Shown: positions 46,549 through 53,985 of the stretch, piece after piece | Layout of the letters: each line of letters starts with the position of its first letter | How positions within the stretch are numbered: position 1 is the first letter of the stretch | NCBI GenBank assembly: GCA_003427395.1 | Contig: BFEA01000125.1 | Coordinates: 1,588,922-1,646,388, forward strand | DNA: 57,467 bases | Direction: 5' to 3' | DNA from: Chara braunii | Lineage: Eukaryota; Streptophyta; Charophyceae; Charales; Characeae | Position numbers and translations under genes: made by a program | Notes under the pieces: model-generated | What the model saw: the letters and a program-made list of their open reading frames with translations, nothing else | Told to the model about the DNA's origin: nothing | The model's database searches: none

Positions 46549-47074
46549 TGTGTGTGTGGATATATAATGCGTGCGAGAGAGGCTCTCGATCCCACAATTC
46601 CCTCTATTATCATTGATTAGATCATAGATCATCATCTGGAGGCAGCAGGTCGAGCATGAAAGTTATAAAATACCTTGCTGCACTGGCAGTGGCTCGCGAG
46701 GAGATGGCGGCCGGGCATTGAAACCTTTGTTAAAAATCCCTCCTCCTCCTCCGCCCCCCTCTTGCGGAAGCCCCACACTCTGGCTGCCCCGATACCCACG
46801 AGGAGGTCCATTTGCGCCCCTTCCCCTGTGTTATCAAATGCACACCACGTGAGAACATTTGACAAGCATAACAACATGCAGCCACACGTGGATTAGCCAG
46901 AGCATTACAAACATTCCAACACGCAAACCCTCCCCTTATCCAGGTACAATTCCTGCTGCAAGAACTTAGTTTATTTCTTTCAAGGCAGGGAGAATACAAG
47001 ACAATCAGGAAAGTCTTCACATACCTGTACTCCCTCCCATCACAATTCCGGAAGTCCATAGGACGTGCCCACAT
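6740..47074 (-). CDS. EIF4G: Giant plant-type eIF4G, eight coding exons resolved (overall gene)
   Basis: Scaffold subunit of the cap-binding complex eIF4F; in this family it joins eIF4E, eIF4A, eIF3 and poly(A)-binding protein to bring 40S subunits to mRNA in the cytoplasm. Exons on the minus strand: 47074(or 47059)-47025, 46825-46674, 46186-45737, 44122-44022, 35994-35932, 26032-15114, 14809-14618, 7085-6740. All junctions are GT-AG and the phases match at every join. Counting from the ATG at 47059 this gives 4,086 codons: FQFGS about 229-233, PARTSSAPP 248-256, polyQ 648-677, a VKIVDPDTH motif about 1027-1046, 4E-binding YTRDFLL 2976-2982, MIF4G about 3190-3400, MA3 about 3889-4080. Land-plant eIF4G is usually roughly 1,500-1,900 residues, so the extra length is low-complexity sequence in the N-terminal and middle parts. 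The last exon is not certain: either the frame runs to a stop at 6668-6670 (about 4,109 residues) or a GTGAGT donor at 6739 leads to an unseen terminal exon. Confidence 0.93.
8021..8106 (+). pseudogene. U6 snRNA-like pseudogene (plus strand)
   Basis: Contains TTAAAATTGG, GATACAGAGAAGGCTAGCATGGCCCATGC and CGCACGCAT in the order and spacing of U6 snRNA. The ACAGAGA box and AGC triad are kept, but the 5' stem-loop and the region after the triad are altered and GAACGATAC has lost one base. No plant upstream sequence element, no TATA at about -30 and no T-run terminator are seen. It most likely is an old retrocopy; no target-site duplication is clear. Confidence 0.75.
10656..10704. repeat. GT/GA compound microsatellite
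   Basis: A GT run directly followed by a GA run. It creates the RERERE-type portion of long but false open frames on both strands. Confidence 0.9.
11037..11096. repeat. CT dinucleotide microsatellite (about 60 bp)
   Basis: An almost perfect run of CT. A shorter GA tract lies at 10090-10115. Both are intronic. Confidence 0.95.
12299..12383. other. Assembly gap (85 N)
   Basis: An N run inside intron 7, directly beside a purine-rich tandem array, so collapse or misassembly of repeat copies is likely here. Confidence 1.
12412..12965. repeat. Purine-rich tandem repeat, period 214 bp
   Basis: GGGCTTGGGGTTTCACAGG occurs at 12412 and again 214 bp later, with matching AAGAAGAG-rich interiors, followed by decayed GAAGAA sequence. 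The pyrimidine strand gives long Ser/Leu/Phe open frames that are compositional artefacts. Confidence 0.85.
13080..13160. repeat. CT/CA compound microsatellite
   Basis: A CT run followed by a long CA run. Confidence 0.95.
13353..13870. repeat. Tandem duplication, period 267 bp
   Basis: CGTCGCAATGATCAATCCTA starts at 13381 and again at 13648; the whole unit (GTGAACGGCACC, GTGGCTAAATTCGATCACC, a T-run, then GC-rich hairpin sequence ending in CCGGCCCCCTCC) is repeated at high identity. The hairpin CGCCCGGTGGCCAACCGGGCG is inside each unit. Recent duplication of a GC-rich mobile fragment is likely. Confidence 0.88.
14618..14809 (-). CDS. EIF4G: eIF4G exon 7, first part of MA3 domain
   Basis: 192 bases with acceptor CTTGCAG and donor GTGAGT. 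Joined to exon 6 it reads [19 protein letters not shown], very close to the plant eIF4G MA3 start (LLEEYFSIRxxxEAxxCVEEL). It continues with [20 protein letters not shown] and ends LITVEQMAK plus two bases of an alanine codon. MA3 in plant eIF4G is a second HEAT-repeat binding site for eIF4A. Confidence 0.95.
14971..15024 (-). other. Possible in-frame cassette exon in intron 6
   Basis: Within the 304-bp intron between exons 6 and 7 lies a 54-base segment with its own CCTTCAG acceptor and a GTAAG donor. It has no stop in the phase required by its neighbours. Inclusion would replace the serine at the junction and add 18 hydrophobic-leaning residues ([17 protein letters not shown]) in the first MA3 helix. 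The inserted peptide resembles nothing I know in eIF4G and the direct 6-7 join restores the conserved sequence, so skipping is the expected main form. Chance is a real alternative. Confidence 0.3.
15114..26032 (-). CDS. EIF4G: eIF4G exon 6, giant central exon (3,639 codons)
   Basis: An uninterrupted 10,919-base exon. The acceptor is TTGCAG just before [10 protein letters not shown]; the open frame starts at a TTG six bases further out, so it is not a translation start. The donor at 15113 follows VEEYY. In order: Gln/His/Pro-rich region with 30 consecutive glutamines (24803-24892) and QHQ repeats; [12 protein letters not shown], matching a block conserved in plant eIF4G; a long Ser/Thr/Lys/Glu-rich middle with duplicated [16 protein letters not shown] modules (20100-21010); the 4E-binding motif KRYTRDFLL at 17914; MIF4G, the eIF4A-binding HEAT domain (about 17263-16636), followed by the usual [12 protein letters not shown] segment; RDH-, REMP- and SDVYRPP-type repeats; and the first MA3 helix. 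No internal stop or frameshift is seen, so the exon looks intact. Confidence 0.97.
15360..15545 (-). repeat. [10 protein letters not shown] decapeptide repeats (six copies) in eIF4G
   Basis: Six 30-base units encode S-D-V/A-Y-R-P/M-x-x-A/S-x, between MIF4G and MA3. Arg-Asp-His repeats (15640-15935) and Arg-Glu-Met-Pro repeats (15990-16080) precede them. These are disordered-region expansions. Confidence 0.9.
20100..21020. repeat. Coding tandem duplications inside eIF4G exon 6
   Basis: Repeated [20 protein letters not shown] modules are encoded by nearly identical DNA. A larger copy with matching ACCCGATTTC blocks lies at 20591 and 20951, exactly 360 bp (120 codons) apart. All changes keep the frame. 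Confidence 0.88.
24803..24892 (-). repeat. CAG/CAA tract encoding 30 glutamines
   Basis: An in-frame mix of CAG and CAA codons between two histidines in eIF4G. Flanking His/Gln repeats continue to about 24.6 kb. The interruptions by CAA suggest selection or repair has limited slippage. Confidence 0.95.
26242..26526. other. Assembly chimera: false duplication around a sequencing adapter
   Basis: Sequence 26246-26357 is repeated almost exactly at 26415-26526. Between the copies sit a 38-bp Nextera junction adapter and a short inverted piece (GTGCAAGCTAATTGAC, the reverse complement of GTCAATTAGCTTGCAC in the copies). This is the pattern expected from mate-pair reads merged without trimming. 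Confidence 0.93.
26358..26395. other. Nextera mosaic-end junction adapter (contaminant)
   Basis: CTGTCTCTTATACACATCT followed directly by its reverse complement, the known Tn5 mosaic-end junction of mate-pair libraries. It is not genomic. Confidence 0.98.
27143..27400 (+). mobile_element. Poly(A) retroposon with 11-bp target-site duplication
   Basis: A 258-bp body starting TCCCAAACC and ending in 28 adenines (27373-27400). CACAGCATGGT occurs immediately before (27132-27142) and immediately after (27401-27411). The poly(A) end plus flanking direct repeats indicate LINE-type target-primed insertion. No tRNA-like A and B boxes are clear, so the source RNA is unknown; it could be a SINE or a copy of another short transcript. 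Confidence 0.8.
28540..28735 (+). mobile_element. GC-rich short element with long A-tail (SINE-like)
   Basis: A GC-rich body (GGGCTACGAACCCGACC to AGGGTCAGGGAAGTAACC) runs into about 69 adenines, then an A-rich tail. Related GC-rich segments next to A/T-rich tracts occur near 8.51-8.60 kb, 27.7 kb and 28.86 kb, the first and last in opposite orientation. That dispersal suggests a repeat family. Target-site duplications are not evident. Confidence 0.5.
31295..31435 (-). pseudogene. U6 snRNA retropseudogene with 18-bp target-site duplication
   Basis: On the minus strand the insert (31313-31417) starts TCCTTTCGGACATCCG and continues through TTGGAACGATACAG, TAGCATGGCCCCTGCGCAAG and GATGACAC, in U6 order and nearly full length. 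The ACAGAGA box reads ACAGAAA and the 3' end has diverged. Direct repeats CGCCACCACAAGATCTTT flank it at 31295-31312 and 31418-31435. This marks a reverse-transcribed copy, not a functional gene. Confidence 0.93.
31758..32410. repeat. Tandem array, period 195 bp
   Basis: Two full units (31766-31960 and 31961-32155), a third with an internal deletion, and a fourth partial one. They share TAGTTTTGG, GCCTAAAGGAA and GAGCATxGAGxGCCAC. The minus-strand open frames beginning [10 protein letters not shown] recur because the unit is a multiple of three. Confidence 0.9.
33448..33570. repeat. Short direct duplication, about 62-bp period
   Basis: AATGTCTGATTTGTTATCCC at about 33448 recurs at 33510, each followed by related CCATTG and CCCCTTG/CCCCATG sequence. 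Confidence 0.75.
33950..34040. repeat. ATTTATTATT minisatellite, period 14 bp
   Basis: At least five copies of a 14-bp unit made of ATTT and ATT steps. Confidence 0.9.
34196..34450. repeat. Tandem array, period 74 bp
   Basis: CCACAAACCTG starts at 34247, 34321 and 34395. The units share AAGCCAAACAA and ATTGAAACCAATCCGCACTA. A partial older copy precedes them. Confidence 0.88.
34739..34885 (-). pseudogene. Truncated U2 snRNA retropseudogene with 19-bp target-site duplication
   Basis: On the minus strand 34862 to about 34776 gives the U2 5' end: ACCTTTCTCGGCCTTTTGGC, then AAGATCAAGTGTAGTATCTG with the branch-point-pairing GTAGTA, and stem-loop IIb GGTCCATCGGACC. It stops there: the Sm site and 3' loops are replaced by an A-rich tail (T-runs on the plus strand). 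ATCAAAAGAAAAGCATGTT flanks it at 34739-34757 and 34867-34885. It is a poly(A)-primed retrocopy, not a working snRNA gene. Confidence 0.95.
35048..35111. repeat. CT/CA compound microsatellite
   Basis: A short CT run followed by a CA run with one interruption. Confidence 0.9.
35932..35994 (-). CDS. EIF4G: eIF4G exon 5 with PARTSSAPP motif
   Basis: A 63-base exon, phase 0 at both ends, between a TGCTCCAG acceptor and a GTGCGT donor. It encodes exactly 21 residues beginning [15 protein letters not shown]. Plant eIF4G proteins carry [13 protein letters not shown] directly after FQFGS, so this fixes the exon order across an 8-kb intron. Being 63 bases and in phase, the exon could be skipped without shifting the frame. 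Confidence 0.93.
36944..37300. repeat. Degenerate short repeats with AGGTCCCAAGTATATACAATCC core
   Basis: The core ACAGGTCCCAAG plus TACAATCCCA recurs about five times with irregular spacing near 40 bp, with outlying copies at about 37.14 and 37.28 kb. Confidence 0.8.
38053..38584. mobile_element. 532-bp non-autonomous DNA transposon (MITE-like)
   Basis: The left end GGGCATATTCACACGGGGAC matches the reverse complement of the right end (GGGCAAACTCACACGAGGAC), continuing imperfectly into CCAAAA. TCA flanks it on both sides (38050-38052 and 38585-38587). TCACACGGG is repeated below the left end, as in transposase-binding subterminal repeats. No transposase is encoded. The 3-bp duplication and GGG ends suggest a PIF/Harbinger-like or CACTA-like family; that assignment is tentative. 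Confidence 0.75.
38201..38275. repeat. 37-bp direct duplication inside the MITE-like element
   Basis: GGACCAAACGGAAAGATGGA occurs at 38201 and 38238, each followed by TTGTTTTAAT and a T-run. Confidence 0.9.
42255..42515. repeat. Duplicated 28-bp block
   Basis: AGTTATGCGCTGTATTCCGA plus GACCAGCA occurs near 42261 and 42449; CTCCTATCCTGC also repeats nearby. The small open frame here (42319-42510) reflects the repeat. Confidence 0.75.
43859..43916. repeat. CT microsatellite followed by poly(C)
   Basis: A CT run passes into about 17 cytosines; close to the exon 4 donor of eIF4G (44021), on the intron side. Confidence 0.95.
44022..44122 (-). CDS. EIF4G: eIF4G exon 4 with FQFGS motif
   Basis: 101 bases from a TTTTGCAG acceptor to a GTAAGT donor. 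It encodes 33 residues and a split serine, including [18 protein letters not shown]. The FQFGS(I/V)(S/N)P block is a hallmark of plant eIF4G that sits just before the PARTSSAPP block, and that order is kept here. This frame does not stand out as an open reading frame and was recognised by motif. Intron 3 (44123-45736) contains short repeats around 45.53-45.72 kb and a poly(A) run near 44.93 kb. Confidence 0.92.
45535..45710. repeat. Direct and inverted GCGCAGGAAACATATCC repeats in intron 3
   Basis: GCGCAGGAAACATATCC occurs three times, and an inverted relative (GGATATGTTTCCTGC) lies just before, so hairpins can form. Exon 3 lies directly upstream in transcript order. Confidence 0.8.
45737..46186 (-). 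CDS. EIF4G: eIF4G exon 3, Gly/Ala/Pro-rich disordered segment
   Basis: 450 bases between a CTTGCAG acceptor and a GTAAGT donor. It encodes about 149 residues rich in Gly, Pro and Ala, for example [16 protein letters not shown] and [19 protein letters not shown]. It takes two bases to complete a glycine codon from exon 2 and leaves one base that makes serine with exon 4. A competing frame in the last 130 bases has strong C in third positions but ends at a stop exactly at the splice donor and does not fit the phase. Intron 2 (46187-46673) holds a CT/GT microsatellite. Confidence 0.83.
46492..46560. repeat. CT/GT microsatellite in intron 2
   Basis: A CT run followed by a GT run, in the short intron between exons 2 and 3. 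Confidence 0.95.
46674..46825 (-). CDS. EIF4G: eIF4G exon 2, Gly/Arg/Pro-rich N-terminus
   Basis: 152 bases between an ACACAG acceptor and a GTATTT donor. The supported frame includes [18 protein letters not shown] and ends [14 protein letters not shown], a disordered Gly/Arg/Pro segment typical of plant eIF4G N-termini. One base completes the exon 1 arginine codon and one base is left for exon 3. This frame is hidden: the other two frames also give open stretches here, but only this one fits the phase on both sides. Intron 1 is 199 bp. Confidence 0.83.
47025..47074 (-). CDS. EIF4G: eIF4G exon 1 (start exon)
   Basis: A short start exon ending in a GTATGT donor (intron begins 47024). The frame reads [17 protein letters not shown]. 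An in-frame stop lies just upstream, so translation starts at 47074 or at the second ATG at 47059. I favour the second because [13 protein letters not shown] resembles the MSxNQSRxxRxxxYR beginning of land-plant eIF4G, but the first ATG has the purine at -3. The exon ends two bases into a codon, which exon 2 completes as arginine. No TATA box or transcription start could be assigned upstream. Confidence 0.72.
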
Positions 47075-47389
47075 TGCCTATCAAACAGACCTCCAATAGC
47101 CGACATTACCTACCCGATTGTCCAGCGAAACGTCCGTATCCCTTCCTTCGGGTAACACAAGGGTTGTACTATTCCGACGTCTCGACCAAACCCAAACAGT
47201 CAGGATATCTGCGGCCACGCCTTGCCCAGACAACAACCTAAGGGTAACGCCACCCGCGTGCCACAGGACCTCCACATATAGAGAGAGGTCAGACTCCTCA
47301 CTAGGGATTGACCAGAACAATGGGAAACCGTCCGAACAAGCCGTCAGTGAACAGGCATAGCGGAAAAGGCAGACAGAAGACCGTCGGAG

Positions 47390-50300
47390 ACAGAAGACAG
47401 AATCAGAAAAACTTTAATGGAGGGAAGCAAGCCGGAAAGGGAAGGAGGCAGGACAGGGCACGGGAACCGGGGAGGGTGGCGCGCAAGTCAGGGAAGCGGG
47501 GTTCAATACGTGACCGGACAAAAGGGGTGAGGAAGGAGGGGAGTCGACAAGGGCAAGAGGCTCGAGAGCCAGGAGCGGAGGTGGAGGACCGAACGGAGTC
47601 GCCGAGATGGGCAAGAGAGCAAGAGCAAAGGAAGGCGGAAGGGCCCAGAAAAGGACGGGGCAAACGAGAAAGGGACGATGGGAGGTTACAACGGGAGGAC
47701 AGGGAGGGAGAAGACGAGGAGTGGACGACAGCAGGAGACGACAACACGAAGGGATGACAGGAGGGGGCGATAGGCAGAGGTCGGGAGACAAAAGGCGGAG
47801 GGGAGAAGACCACAGGCGAACGGGAAGGTGCGGCTAGATGAGGGGAAGGACGGCAAGCGGAGGGGGGATGGAAGACGGAGAGGAAGGCACGGCAAGATGA
47901 GAGGAAAGGACGGCAAGAGAAGGAAAAGGACGGCAAGACGAGAGGAAGGGAGGGGAAGAGAAGGACGGCAAGACGAGGACGGGAGGGGAAGAGGAGGGGA
48001 CAAGTGCCGGGGGGCACGCAAGGAGGGGGCGAGGCGAGAGGATTAAAGGCGGAGGGGGCGAGGGGCAGAGGGACGAGAGTGGGTCGCATTGAGACGCGGA
48101 AGGCAGGGGAGGCGAAAGCGGACGGGAAGCGGATGGCGAAGGGAACCGGAGACACAGGGGATGGGAGTGCGAAGGGGTTGGGGTTGCGAAGGGGTTGGGA
48201 GCGCGAAGGGAACCGGAGACACAGGGGATGGGATTGCGAAGGGGTTGGGAGGGCGGAAAAGACGGGAGAGAAGAAAGAACGGGAGACCAAAGAGAGAGAG
48301 GAGGGAGGCAAAAACCAGAGAGGAGAGGCGGAGAGAAACAAGAAAAGGCAGGCCGCACGAAGAAATGCAAGAGGCGTTGAAGAAGGCGAGAGGGGAAGCA
48401 GCGAGACGACGTAGAGGAGAACAAATCGGTCGGGAGGGACCAAGATGGGTGTGACGGGGAACGGATGAAACAGGCGAGGGTGCGACAGGGGAAGGGCACG
48501 AGACGCAGCGCGAAAGGGGAAATGCGAAAGAGGAAAGGGCGAAAGCGGAGAACGAGGACGAGAGAGGAAAGGAAGTGGGAAGGACGAGAAGAGAGGGGGG
48601 GGGAAGGGGAAAGGGTGAGAAAGGGAAAAGCGGAGGGAGGAAACGATGAAGAGTGACTCGGAGCGAGGAGACGAGGGGTGATAGAAAGACAAGAGGATGG
48701 GTGACTAGACAGAGAGAGACGAGAGGAGGGAAGGAGAGGCGGAGGAGACGAGAGGGACATAGAAGGAGAAGGACTCCAGCGGGGAGGAGAGTGGAGCGGG
48801 ATGGAGAAGGCGAGGCAGTAAAGGAGACGGGAGCAATTGGGAAGAGGATATGACCATTAAACAAAATTGGCACGTGAGAAGATACAGGAGAACCAAAGAG
48901 AAGGGAAGCACATGAGCGTGCGAGAATGTCGATAGCAGAAGAGATGGGAGTTGAGAAGAGCGAAACGAGAAGGCGAGGGGATTACACGAGAGGGTGGAAG
49001 GAGGTGAGAAGGGAAGTGAAAAGATTTCAAAAGGAAACGAAAAGGGAAGAGAGAGAGGAAACATGGGAAGTTTAGACGTGAGAGAGAAGGAACGTTAAAA
49101 GAAGAAAGAAGAATACAACGAGATATGAAGAAAGTGAGGGGTGTATAAAACGCGAGGGTAGAACTGCACCAGCCGGAAACAGGAAAAGGCCAGGCATCAA
49201 GAAGAAAAAGGGCGAGAATGGCAAGGATGCAAATGTCGCAAGGAGCGACACTGGGATAACAAGGATGCAGGAGCGACATGGGGATAACAGGGATGCGGGA
49301 AGCGGAAAAAGGAGGTCAGGACAGCAAAACATAAAAAGAATGGGCCGGAGAAAAGTGCAGGAAAAGGGGCTACTGTGGACAAAGGCGGCGCGAAGAGAAA
49401 GGTTGAGGAGAAGAACAGAGGAGAGGGGTTAAAACAGGGCAGAAAGCACGCAAGGAAGGCAGCATAATAAAGGAAAAGGGGAGGCGAGAACGATACAAGA
49501 TAGAGGACGGTCGACAGGCAGAAGTGCAGTACCGAAACATGGACATAACTAGATAAGAAGGAATCAAGACGGACATAAGGGACTGTAGGCAGAAGAGATA
49601 TAAAGATTTGAAGGACACGGAGAACGGAGATGCCAAGATGCAACAGGAGGGGATGTGAACGTGGGAACCGGAAGCACAACCAGGTCAGGACAATTGGGGT
49701 TTGGCCATTACGGAAAAAAAGCGGAAGAACAAAAAGGACCAGTGGAAACAAGACAAGACACTGGAGCATACGTCATGGGAACTTCGGGACGGTAGAACCC
49801 CGAGGGTAAGAGCATGACGATTGGGAGCACTGAAGACAAGACCATCGCGCTGAGGAATGTCGGGCCAGGAGCACTGCGGGTTGGAGCCAACAGGGAGGAA
49901 CGCGTGGAATAAGAACACGTGGGGTGCGAATAATGGAAAATAGAACCCTGTGCGTTGGGCCCTCGGAGCATGGGGCGTAGCAACAGGATGTGAAACTCGT
50001 ATAACAGGGCTTGGAACATCGGTCGGGAAGGGACATGGGAGAGGGGGGAACGAGAGGAGTCGAAATGAGCGCAAGCAGGGGCAGAGGGCGGCGGCGCAGG
50101 GGGCCAGGGGCCAGGGAACAGGAAGGGGTGAAGAAGCAAGGGGTTAGGACAAAGGGCGACATCCTAGGAGCCAATCAAGCAGGGCGTCGATGGAGCAAGA
50201 CGGGTTGGACCACGCACTGGACCTGCGAGGGTTGGAACATAGAACGGTAAGAAAAACACACAGGAAGTTCGGAACATACACGAGTACGAGCTTGGCCCAA

Positions 50301-51400
50301 AGGAAGGAACATGATGTGTAATAACATCGCCGTCATGAACACCGCAGATAAGATCACGGCGGGCATGAACATCACGACATATAGATACGAAAGATGTGCG
50401 CGATAGGATCATTTCATGAGCAGGAAGATGAAAAGAATACGCTGGTAACGGGGAGGGGAAGGGGGTGAGACTCTTGGTTCAGAGGTGTAGATGAGAACGT
50501 GCGCATTCGGAAACAGGAGGAGATGCCAACGTGACGGGGTTAACCAATACGAGTTGATATCGGAACGGACGAAGTTGGGAACTGGTTGGATGAAAGCGTG
50601 GAAAGCGAGGAGATGGTGATAGGCGTGACATAGGTAGCAGAAGCAGCAGCTAAGACGGTCGCAATCACGGATAGCAGTAGTAATGAAGTGCGTGACAAAT
50701 GGGAACGAAGACGGCGATAAGACTGGATGGTGAGAAAGAAAAACAAGCAGAAGCTTTCGGACAAATAGAGCTGCGGAGTACGAGCTGAGGGCAGAAAAAG
50801 AAAGTAAAGCCATGGAACTACCTGCCGCGAGAAGAAGCCGAAAAGGCGAAAGGTGACAATGAAGATCGCGACTCTGGCACCAACATAGACGCAATTGGGT
50901 TGCTCTTCTCGGGATTGCGAGGGAGAGGCAATTAAAACAGGTCCAAAGAACGACCTGAAGGAGAAGCACAAGTGAACATGAGGATGACGATGGCCATAAC
51001 ATGAAAGGCGCGGCAAATGAAAGATCAGATGCAGGGAACGAAACGGAAAAATGCAGATGATCTGTCCCTCGGAAATGAGGAAGATCGCCCGGCAACCCGC
51101 TTCGTCACGAACAAACCACGGGGACATCAGGAACGGGGGTTCCACGGCCGGAGGAATGGAGGGCAGGAAGCAAAGGCCGACGGTGAAGAAAGGAGAGAGC
51201 ACAAACATGGCAAGAACAAGCGAAAGAGAGGCTGCAAGAAGATCAGCACCGAGATAGAAGAAGGGGCTTCAGGAGAAGGTGGAGAAACGATTATGGACAG
51301 GGTGGTAGGGACGGCGGCTAGAAAGGATCGCGACAACAGACAAGAATAGAACGCGGCTAAGAGGAATCGCGACGCCAGTCAAGGAACAGTGACGAGTCAA
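47390..51400. other. Purine-rich, strand-asymmetric tract upstream of eIF4G
   Basis: About 4 kb in which the plus strand is mostly A and G (GGAAGG, GAGGGG, GGAGGA) with little C or T, strongest at 47.4-48.85 kb. The pyrimidine strand has open frames up to about 430 codons, all Ser/Pro/Leu/Phe low-complexity and overlapping in all three frames, so they are not credited. A GAACCGGAGACACAGGGGAT repeat lies at about 48.14 and 48.22 kb. No promoter elements were recognised. Confidence 0.75.
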
Positions 51401-51624
51401 ACGATGAAGATGATGCATATATATTGCCGAGAGATGTCCATCGCCACCCGCGAGGATAGGCGACCTTGCAAGGGTAGGGAGGATGGCCACAAACAAACCA
51501 ATCGTATGGTCGATGATGATGATGGAGATTGATGTGGGGATAAAGGTTGAGATCGGGATGGCGATGATGGAAATAAGAATAGAGAAAACAAATTAGGTCG
51601 TAGAAGGTGAGGTGATGTTACCCC

Positions 51625-51695
51625 CGTCCGGAACCTTGAGAGCTGCGCGGACCTCCTCCGGGGTCAGCACCCCCCTTCGCGCCGCCAGCTGCCGC
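51625..51695 (-). other. Possible isolated exon of another gene
   Basis: A short GC-rich island ending in a GTAACA donor, preceded by TTCTCAAG. One frame reads GVLTPEEVRAALKVPDGG, another GGAKGGADPGGGPRSSQG; both look protein-like and I cannot choose. It could be part of an upstream gene or a distal 5' exon of eIF4G. No neighbouring exon was found. Confidence 0.3.
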
Positions 51696-51699
51696 CCCT

Positions 51700-53800
51700 G
51701 GCCTTGAGAAGTTTGGATTACTGCCTCTACCTGCTTTCCTTATTTGCGCATCAGTCCTGTCTCGCTTGGATTGATGGGACATATATGGAGAGGAGATGGG
51801 TACTCAAGAGAAACTCGGAAGCCTGCCCCCTCCCGCAAGATCCGAGGGTTGCTCTGGGCAATTCCTCCTGCAATTGTCTTCGCATGTACCCTCCACTCTC
51901 ACCAGCGCATGGAGAAGTAGGTGGTATGCACAGGCAAACACACACGTAAGCGTCACTACGCGCACGCGCAAACGCGCTCCCACCACACCCTACACAGACA
52001 CACACGCGCGCACATGCAGGCAGGCACGCTCACGCACACACCCAAACACACGCACATGCACAGACAGGCAAACACACGCACGAGCACACACCCACAGAGA
52101 AACGCAGTCACGCAATAACGCAGACACAGACGAGCACGGAAGCAACCTTGCACGCGTCAACACACACCAACGCCCGCATGGCATGGCCAGCTCGATGCAT
52201 GTGTACAGGATGGGGTACAACGCCGACACATATGCGCGCACGAACAAGCCGAAAGCATCAACACCCCACGCACCTCTCGCAATCGTAATTCCACCAGCTT
52301 CTTCCCCTCCCCCACGCACCTCCCTGCACACGTACACGTGGCTGACCCCACGCACCTTTCTCCACAGATACACGTCACACTCTCGTGATAGCTATAGATG
52401 CACGGGCAATCTCTCGTGATAGCTATAGATGCACGGGCAATCTTTTCAGATCGAATTGCTTCGTCCGGTATGCATGGAAAGACAAGCTCAGATGTTGTGT
52501 GCTCGCAAAACGCCGGACGCCTGAAAGCCGAACGGGGAAAAACCCTCGGCTACCAAACTGTCATCAAGCACGAGGTTTTTATATTCTGACCTGCTCAATT
52601 ATACAACGTCCGACCTGCACGCCCGGAGAAAGGCCCGCCTACATGTAGATCGTGCATGGCCCGGCCGTTCCTCTGGCCCCGGGCTGTTTCTCCCTGCCTA
52701 CCTATTTGCCCATTACATAGAAGAACCACGACGCTGGAAGCGCAGCGCTCAACCGAGAAAACCACGACCGTTTCCGTAATTACGTGCATCTCCCGTAATT
52801 ACGTGCATCTCCCGTCAGACGGCTCTCGGCCTTTTCCTCAAAAGAAGATGGTCCTCACGGCCGATCCGATCGGTTCTCTCAATTTCTGTCTTCAACGAAG
52901 ATTCGTTCCGCCACATTTTGCCCGCTCACCCGCCCCTTCCCCGCCGCCCCCAGGAAAGCCCCGGTTTGACCGTAGGGCCTCGAGTTGGAACGGAGTAAGA
53001 GTATCGCTGGACCTGGTACTGGACCTGGTAAAGGAATCATTGTCGACCCCGTGGGCACAAGGAACGCAGCCCTAAGGTAGCCAAAGCGATGGGACTAAGC
53101 GCATGCGCAAGAGAGAGAGAGAGAGAGGGACTAAGCACATGCGCAAGAGAGAGAGACAGAGAGAGAGAGAAACCTGGACGCTCGGTTTTTCTCAGTGGTA
53201 GGAGGGCAGCAGAATGTGGGTGTGGGGGGTCTAAAAGGAGTGGCATGCCCTTATGTTCAGCTCCACAAACCCCGGGCCTGGCTTGTCGAGCAACTGTTGG
53301 TAATGGTTATATCTTGGGGGGGGGGTCCCCCTCTGGGTTGTTCTTTTCCTCGTAAGCAAAACTGGGTAATGCTCTCAACGGTTTCATTTCCAGGTAGACT
53401 GTGAGGACTCTGTCCTTTTTCTCTTATTGAAAGTATATATTTTTTTTGCAAAGCCAAAAAAAAAAAACAAGAAAAAGAGAGAGAGAAATAGAGAGAGTGG
53501 GGGGCGCTGATGTATCCCCTTTCGGTGTACCCTTTGTGCTTCAAACACAGATGCTCGAAGCCATCATGCCATTGACTTACCGTGAGGGCACCGGTGCGCA
53601 GCCCGTAGTTCATTTGTTTATGTGGTTCGGGAAGGGTAAGGTATTGATTATGCTGTATGTATCTTTTTTCATGTTCGCTATACACAACTCGAAGAGTGTG
53701 TGTGTGTGGGGTGCCGGTTGGTGCTTTATTCACGATGTTCATGCTGGACCTAGTTTCCAGCAGGTGGCGCTCCCCATCAATAGACAAGAGAATGTAAATG
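51700..53800. other. Stretch without recognised gene
   Basis: Contains CA/CACG-rich sequence at 51.93-52.13 kb, a 31-bp tandem repeat starting at 52381 and 52412 (TCTCGTGATAGCTATAGATG), a 19-bp repeat at 52774 and 52793 (CCGTAATTACGTGCATCTC), and GA-rich runs near 53.1 and 53.48 kb. Confidence 0.75.
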
Positions 53801-53810
53801 TGTGTGTATG

Positions 53811-53817
53811 TGAGTGT

Positions 53818-53883
<66 letters not shown>

Positions 53884-53946
53884 AAAAAAACGGGAAAACC
53901 CGCTTTTTCTCGTTTTTTTTTATACTTTTTTTCCTTTTTTTTTTTG

Positions 53947-53985
<39 letters not shown>

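Noticed and set aside
47403-48873. Long minus-strand open frames (up to about 430 codons)
   Set aside because: Open in all three frames at once, made of Ser/Pro/Leu/Phe runs caused by the pyrimidine-rich strand; no domain or splice structure.
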